A stretch of 10,818 nt of DNA. It comes from DATIJJ01 sp039936115 (GTDB taxonomy: Bacteria > Pseudomonadota > Gammaproteobacteria > DSM-16500). Numbering within the stretch: position 1 is the stretch's first letter; each line of letters begins with the position of its first letter. Location of the stretch: contig JBDTIZ010000108.1 of assembly GCA_039936115.1 (NCBI GenBank), positions 1 to 10,818 on the forward strand. Reading direction: 5' to 3'. A program made the position numbers and the translations under genes. Below, one piece after another: positions 6,920 to 10,818 of the stretch. Below the pieces are notes generated by a model. That model saw only the letters and a list, made by a program, of their open reading frames with translations. It had not been told where the DNA came from and made no database searches.

Positions 6920-7011
6920 TGGCGGAGAGAGAGGGATTCGAACCCTCGGTACATCGTTAGACGTACACACGCTTTCCAGGCGGGCGCCTTCAACCACTCG
7001 GCCATCTCTCC
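6920..7011 (-). tRNA. tRNA-Ser, anticodon GGA
   Basis: The minus strand gives a class II tRNA of 92 nt including an encoded CCA. Acceptor stem GGAGAGA pairs perfectly with TCTCTCC, followed by discriminator G and CCA. The D arm reads GCCGAGTGGTTGAAGGC, the anticodon loop CTGGAAA (anticodon GGA, reading UCC/UCU), a long variable arm (near TACGTCTAACGATGTA) is present as required for serine tRNA, and the T arm is GAGGGTTCGAATCCCTC. The anticodon stem CCCGC/GCGTG has one C-U mismatch at position 28-42, which is unusual. It lies upstream of the 4.5S RNA, as in several bacteria. Confidence 0.96.
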
Positions 7012-7029
7012 TCGCACCACACACCTAAG

Positions 7030-7059
7030 ACTCTAGGTTTAATGGCGTGTAAGGGTAAA
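7030..7059 (-). promoter_or_regulatory. Candidate promoter for tRNA-Ser
   Basis: On the minus strand TTTACC (-35, four of six matches) and TAGAGT (-10, four of six) are 18 bp apart, and a start about seven bases further would leave a leader of roughly a dozen bases before the tRNA. An AT-rich tract lies just upstream (7080-7135). The match is modest. Confidence 0.35.
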
Positions 7060-7141
7060 CGAGAAATGGGTTTTCTGCAAATATTCTTTTGATAAAATAA
7101 AAAATAATTTATAAAATAAATTCTAATGGGTCAAAGTTGCT

Positions 7142-7237
7142 TTTGTAGGGGCGAACCTATGTGTTCGCCCAGCGGCCTCAATATTAAATGTTGTCTCTTC
7201 GATTGAGAGGGCGAACACATAGGTTCGTCCCTACAAA
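7142..7237. repeat. Complete inverted-repeat element abutting dapE
   Basis: Left arm 7142-7170 is identical over 29 nt to the left arm at 1735-1763. The right arm 7209-7237 is its reverse complement with one change (T at 7228). The 38-nt spacer is unrelated to that of the other copy. The element ends four bases from the dapE stop codon, so the dapE transcript would carry this strong stem at its 3' end. No T-run follows the stem on the minus strand, which argues against a normal intrinsic terminator. Confidence 0.9.
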
Positions 7238-7241
7238 TTGA

Positions 7242-8369
7242 TTACGCAAACAATTCACTCAAAATAAACTGATAAATATCCGCCAACTTTTCAAGATCAG
7301 CAATTCGTACATGTTCATTGATTTGATGAATGCTCTCATTGCACGGTCCAACTTCAATAACTTCAGCGCCAGTCGGTGCAATAAATCGGCCATCCGATGT
7401 GCCGCCGGTGGTTGATAGTTTTGGATCTAATCCGGTTAATTCTTTAATGGCAGTTTGTGCTGCGACAATGAGATTGCCACGTTTAGTTAAAAAAGGATTG
7501 CCAGACAATTGCCACTGCAAATCAAAGTCTAAATTATTATCTTCTAAAATTTGTGTGAAACGCTGTTCCAATTCTTCAACCGTCGTTGCCGTTGAAAAAC
7601 GAAAATTAAATAACATCTCAAGTAAACCAGGCACTACATTTCCAGCGCCAGTTCCTGCATGCAAATTAGAAATTTGAAACGTAGTGGGTGGAAAAAATTC
7701 ATTCCCCTCATCCCAAACGGTTGAAGTGAGTTTTTGCAAGGCTGGGGCTAATAAATGAATCGGGTTAATGGCAATGTGCGGATACGCAACATGACCTTGT
7801 TTGCCATAAATAGTTAATTTACCGTTAAGCGAACCACGTCGGCCTATGCGGATTTGATCACCTAGCACTTTTTCACTGTTGGCTTCGCCGATGATGCAGT
7901 AATCAATCATTTCGTTACGGTTAACCAATTCCTCTATGACACGTTTGGTTCCATTTATACTTGGACCTTCTTCATCGCTTGTGATTAAGAACCCAATCGA
8001 TCCTGGATAGGTTTGATGTGAACGAATAAAATTTTCAGCACCTACTATCATCGCGGCTAAGCCACTTTTCATGTCAGCAGCGCCTCGACCATAAAGAAAC
8101 TCTTCACGCATAACAGGCGTAAACGGATCGCTGTCCCATGCTTCAAGCGGCCCTGGCGGCACAACGTCCGTGTGACCGGCAAATACAACCAGCGGTCCTT
8201 GCGTGCCGTGTCGCGCCCAGAGATTTGTTACGTCGCCAAAATGCATGAATTCTATATAAAATCCTAATGCTTTGAGTCGATCACTAATAATATCCTGACA
8301 GCCCGCATCGTTCGGTGTGAGGGAGCGGCATGCGATTAATTGTTTTAATAAATCAAGAGTTGCTGTCAT
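7242..8369 (-). CDS. dapE: Succinyl-diaminopimelate desuccinylase
   Basis: DapE is a dinuclear zinc hydrolase of the M20 family that removes succinate from N-succinyl-LL-2,6-diaminopimelate, giving LL-diaminopimelate for lysine and peptidoglycan synthesis in the cytoplasm. The 375 residues match the usual length. Metal and catalytic residues known from Haemophilus DapE are all in place: H66 and D68 in FAGHTDVVPPG, D99 in GAADMKSG, E133 (base) and E134 in TSDEEGP, E162 in GEAN, and H348 in ESIHQINEH. The dimerisation domain lies near residues 178-290. AAGGA is six bases before the ATG. It starts 11 nt after the dapD stop, so the two are one operon. Confidence 0.98.
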   Translation of the reverse strand: MTATLDLLKQLIACRSLTPNDAGCQDIISDRLKALGFYIEFMHFGDVTNLWARHGTQGPLVVFAGHTDVVPPGPLEAWDSDPFTPVMREEFLYGRGAADMKSGLAAMIVGAENFIRSHQTYPGSIGFLITSDEEGPSINGTKRVIEELVNRNEMIDYCIIGEANSEKVLGDQIRIGRRGSLNGKLTIYGKQGHVAYPHIAINPIHLLAPALQKLTSTVWDEGNEFFPPTTFQISNLHAGTGAGNVVPGLLEMLFNFRFSTATTVEELEQRFTQILEDNNLDFDLQWQLSGNPFLTKRGNLIVAAQTAIKELTGLDPKLSTTGGTSDGRFIAPTGAEVIEVGPCNESIHQINEHVRIADLEKLADIYQFILSELFA

Positions 8370-8380
8370 ATTTTTCCTTT

Positions 8381-9205
8381 TTAAGAGATCGTAGCCTCAC
8401 GCAGCAATTCATTTAAGCTGACTTTCCCGCGAGTTTTAGCATCCACTTTTTTAACAATAACAGCACAGTATAAGCTGTATTTGCCATCCGGACTCGGTAA
8501 GTTTCCTGACACCACAACGGATCCAGCGGGTACACGTCCATAAGTCACTGTACCCGTATCTCGATCGTAAATACGCGTACTTTGACCGATATAGACACCC
8601 ATGGAAATAACCGAGCCTTCTTCGACAATCACGCCTTCAACGATTTCAGAACGTGCACCGATGAAGCAGTTATCTTCAATGATGGTAGGGGTTGCTTGTA
8701 AGGGTTCTAATACACCGCCTATGCCAACGCCGCCTGACAAGTGGACGTTTTTACCGATTTGCGCGCATGAACCGACAGTGGCCCAGGTATCAATCATTGA
8801 GCCTGAATCAATATAAGCGCCAATATTGACGTAAGAGGGCATTAAAATCGTATTAGCGGCAATAAAAGCACCTTTACGTGCGATAGCGGGCGGCACTATT
8901 CTCACGCCTCCGGCTTTTAAATCGGCTTCCGTAGCATCTTGAAACTTAAGCGGAACTTTATCGAAATAGTGGGCACAACCACTGGTCATCAATTGATTGT
9001 CATGTAAACGAAAATAAAGCAGCACGGCTTTTTTTAACCATTCATGCGTGTGCCAAGTGCCAGCAATTTTTTCGGCAACTCGGGCTTTACCTGAATCTAA
9101 AAGCGCTATGACTTCATTCACTGCTTGTTTAAGTTCAGTTGATGCGGTTTGCGGGGTTAGGCTTGCACGGTCTTCAAAAGCGGTTTCAATTGTGGTTTTT
9201 AGCAT
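8381..9205 (-). CDS. dapD: Tetrahydrodipicolinate N-succinyltransferase
   Basis: DapD transfers succinyl from succinyl-CoA to tetrahydrodipicolinate, committing to the succinylase branch of diaminopimelate and lysine synthesis. The 274 residues equal the E. coli length. An N-terminal helical domain (about 1-100, with WLKKAVLLYFR) precedes a left-handed beta-helix of hexapeptide repeats (about 105-225) containing long family blocks such as DTWATVGSCAQIGKNVHLSG and EDNCFIGARSE, and the C-terminal YSLYCAVIVKKVDAKTRGK. It works as a trimer. A GGGAA stretch lies five bases before the ATG. It is first in the dapD-dapE operon and divergent from the MsbA-like gene across 61 bp. Confidence 0.98.
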   Translation of the reverse strand: MLKTTIETAFEDRASLTPQTASTELKQAVNEVIALLDSGKARVAEKIAGTWHTHEWLKKAVLLYFRLHDNQLMTSGCAHYFDKVPLKFQDATEADLKAGGVRIVPPAIARKGAFIAANTILMPSYVNIGAYIDSGSMIDTWATVGSCAQIGKNVHLSGGVGIGGVLEPLQATPTIIEDNCFIGARSEIVEGVIVEEGSVISMGVYIGQSTRIYDRDTGTVTYGRVPAGSVVVSGNLPSPDGKYSLYCAVIVKKVDAKTRGKVSLNELLREATIS

Positions 9206-9222
9206 GTTATTCCCAGTGAGTC

Positions 9223-9251
9223 GTTAGAGATTTTGTGTTAGGATACCGCAA
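9223..9251 (-). promoter_or_regulatory. Candidate dapD promoter
   Basis: On the minus strand TTGCGG and TCTAAC are 17 bp apart, an acceptable -35/-10 pair (four of six in the -10). The start would leave a leader of only about 11 nt, just enough to include the ribosome site. This is the only plausible pair in the short divergent gap; a promoter for the rightward gene is not clear. Confidence 0.35.
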
Positions 9252-9266
9252 TTTTAAGCGATGTAA

Positions 9267-10818
9267 ATGATTATGGCGAAGGTAAAACCCAAACAATTTG
9301 AAAACGCGTATGTGACCTATAAACGGTTGTTCACCTATGTTCGTCGTTACTGGCCAGCGCTAGTGATAGCATTGGCTGCTAGTATGGTTTATTCCGGGAT
9401 TGATGCCTGGTTTGTTTATTTTTTAAAACCTTTAATCAACAAGGGATTGGTTGCTCGTGATCCGCATTTTTTGCGGATGGCGCCGTTGTTGGTGTTAGTG
9501 GTTTTTATCATGCGCGGTCTCGCCAGTTTTTTTTCAAACTATAATATTGCTTCGGTGTCACGCAATGTCATTATGCGTTTGCGTCAGGATTTGTTTGCGC
9601 ATTTACAACGATTACCTGCGCGTTTTTATGATCATTCAACATCCGGACATATTTTATCGGTGATTTTATATAGCATTGAGCAAGTGGCAAATGCGGGTGC
9701 CGATGTTTTAACGACTGCAATTCAAGCAGGATTTCTGATTATTGGTTTATTGATCGTGATGTTTAAGATCAGTTGGAAATTATCGTTATTATATTTCATC
9801 ATTATTCCTATGATTACCGTCATTATGCGTTATACCAGCAAACGTGTCAGACGCTTGAGTTTAGGTATTCAAGATTCTATGGGTGCGTTGACGCACACAG
9901 CAGAAGAAAATATCGAAGGCTACAAAGTCGTGCGTGGTTTTGGTGGCGAGCAATACGAAACAGAAAAATTTAATAAAGCAACACGTGTCAATCGTCAACG
10001 AGAAATGAAAGTGGTTGCAGCACGCTCATGGAGTGTTTCTAGTGTTCAGTTAGTGGCAGCGATTGCACTTTCTATTACCTTGTATGTTGCAACACTTGAT
10101 ATTTCGCGAGCCATTTTGTCACCGGGTGGTTTCGTGACATTGATTGCTGCTATGTTGGCATTGTTAAAACCAATGAAAGATTTAACAACGATGCAAAATA
10201 AATTGTATCGTGGTCTTGCAGGTGCGCAGACTGTTTTTGAAATGCTAGATGAAAAACCCGAAGAAGATGCGGGCACCAAAACAGTGCAACGCGCGCAAGG
10301 TAAATTGATTCTTAATCATGTCGGATTTGCTTATCAGTCAGACAAAACCATTTTGCAAGATGTGAGTTTTAGCGTAAATCCCGGCGAAATTGTGGCGTTG
10401 GTAGGACGTTCGGGGAGTGGAAAATCAACCTTGGTGGGCTTGTTACCGCGATTTTATTCAGATTTTTCCGGCGATATTTTACTAGATGATGTTTCAATTC
10501 GTGATTATCGTTTAGCAGATTTGCGACGTCAATTTGCCATGGTTTCACAACATGTCATTCTGTTTAATGATACTATCAGAAATAATATTGCATATGGCAG
10601 TTTTGGAAATGCCAGTGAAGCTGATATCAAAGCGGCGGCAAAAGCAGCGTATGCGCTCGATTTTATTGAGCAGATGCCTAATGGATTAGATACATTGATT
10701 GGTGAAAACGGTGTTTTACTGTCAGGCGGACAGCGCCAGCGAATTGCTATTGCGCGAGCCATTTTGAAAAATGCACCGATTTTAATTTTAGATGAGGCAA
10801 CGTCGGCATTAGACACGG
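9267..10818 (+). CDS. msbA: MsbA-like lipid A/lipid export ABC transporter (3' end missing)
   Basis: An open frame of 517 codons runs off the window edge. It is a half-transporter with fused membrane and ATPase domains. The first 320 or so residues hold about six membrane helices (for example VIALAASMVYSGIDAWFVYF, and GFLIIGLLIVMF) with the intracellular coupling region ENIEGYKVVRGFGGE. The nucleotide-binding domain has Walker A GRSGSGKST (380-388), Q-loop near AMVSQHVILFNDT, signature LSGGQ (485-489) and Walker B ILILDE (505-510, D509, E510) followed by ATSALDT. This arrangement and the sequence style fit MsbA, which flips lipid A-core across the inner membrane. ATG 9267 is chosen; ATG 9273 two codons later is equally possible because no clear ribosome site decides. 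Roughly 70 residues, with the H-loop, lie beyond the window. Confidence 0.9.
   Translation, partial: MIMAKVKPKQFENAYVTYKRLFTYVRRYWPALVIALAASMVYSGIDAWFVYFLKPLINKGLVARDPHFLRMAPLLVLVVFIMRGLASFFSNYNIASVSRNVIMRLRQDLFAHLQRLPARFYDHSTSGHILSVILYSIEQVANAGADVLTTAIQAGFLIIGLLIVMFKISWKLSLLYFIIIPMITVIMRYTSKRVRRLSLGIQDSMGALTHTAEENIEGYKVVRGFGGEQYETEKFNKATRVNRQREMKVVAARSWSVSSVQLVAAIALSITLYVATLDISRAILSPGGFVTLIAAMLALLKPMKDLTTMQNKLYRGLAGAQTVFEMLDEKPEEDAGTKTVQRAQGKLILNHVGFAYQSDKTILQDVSFSVNPGEIVALVGRSGSGKSTLVGLLPRFYSDFSGDILLDDVSIRDYRLADLRRQFAMVSQHVILFNDTIRNNIAYGSFGNASEADIKAAAKAAYALDFIEQMPNGLDTLIGENGVLLSGGQRQRIAIARAILKNAPILILDEATSALDT

Noticed and set aside
7080..7135. AT-rich tract as a replication origin
   Set aside because: No DnaA boxes flank it, and it sits upstream of a tRNA where an AT-rich promoter element is expected.
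871..7237. CRISPR array made from the repeated 29-mers
   Set aside because: Copies are kilobases apart, alternate in orientation and have no regular spacers or cas genes.

Overview
The window looks like a moderately AT-rich chromosomal segment of a gammaproteobacterium. DapD is close to full-length identity with enterobacterial DapD over long stretches. The order dnaX-ybaB-recR, the compact Ser-tRNA and 4.5S RNA, and the pairs dapD/dapE and msbA all fit that class. The low GC, unknown small proteins, decayed gene and dispersed palindromic repeats would suit a Legionellales or Coxiellaceae-like, possibly host-associated lineage, but that finer placement is inference only.

Layout. Positions 1-216 carry the possible first codons of a leftward gene and an exact DnaA box. 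A rightward gene of unknown function follows (217-828). From 914 to 9205 every supported gene runs leftward: a TerC-family membrane protein; a secreted phospholipase D-like protein; the replication/repair cluster dnaX-ybaB-recR (transcribed dnaX first); a decayed membrane-protein gene; the 4.5S signal recognition particle RNA; tRNA-Ser(GGA); and the lysine/peptidoglycan precursor genes dapD-dapE (transcribed dapD first). At the right edge a divergent rightward gene encodes an MsbA-like lipid A flippase and is cut by the window end.

How the parts relate. Ser-tRNA, 4.5S RNA, dnaX, ybaB and recR form a familiar housekeeping block, here split by the decayed gene and a repeat. The dnaX gene has an A8 run just after the clamp-loader core, with a stop codon in the -1 frame directly after it and a possible stem downstream. 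That is a good candidate for production of a short gamma form, as in E. coli but at a different place in the gene. dapD and dapE are 11 nt apart and surely co-transcribed. A 29-nt arm with consensus around GTAGGGGCGAACC...TGTTCGCCC occurs in four gene-flanking places, three as inverted pairs and one solo. It is the most conspicuous non-coding structure in the window. I found no CRISPR array, transposase, integrase, restriction system or toxin-antitoxin pair. The most interesting items are the dnaX recoding site, the palindromic repeat family, and the reconstructable pseudogene.
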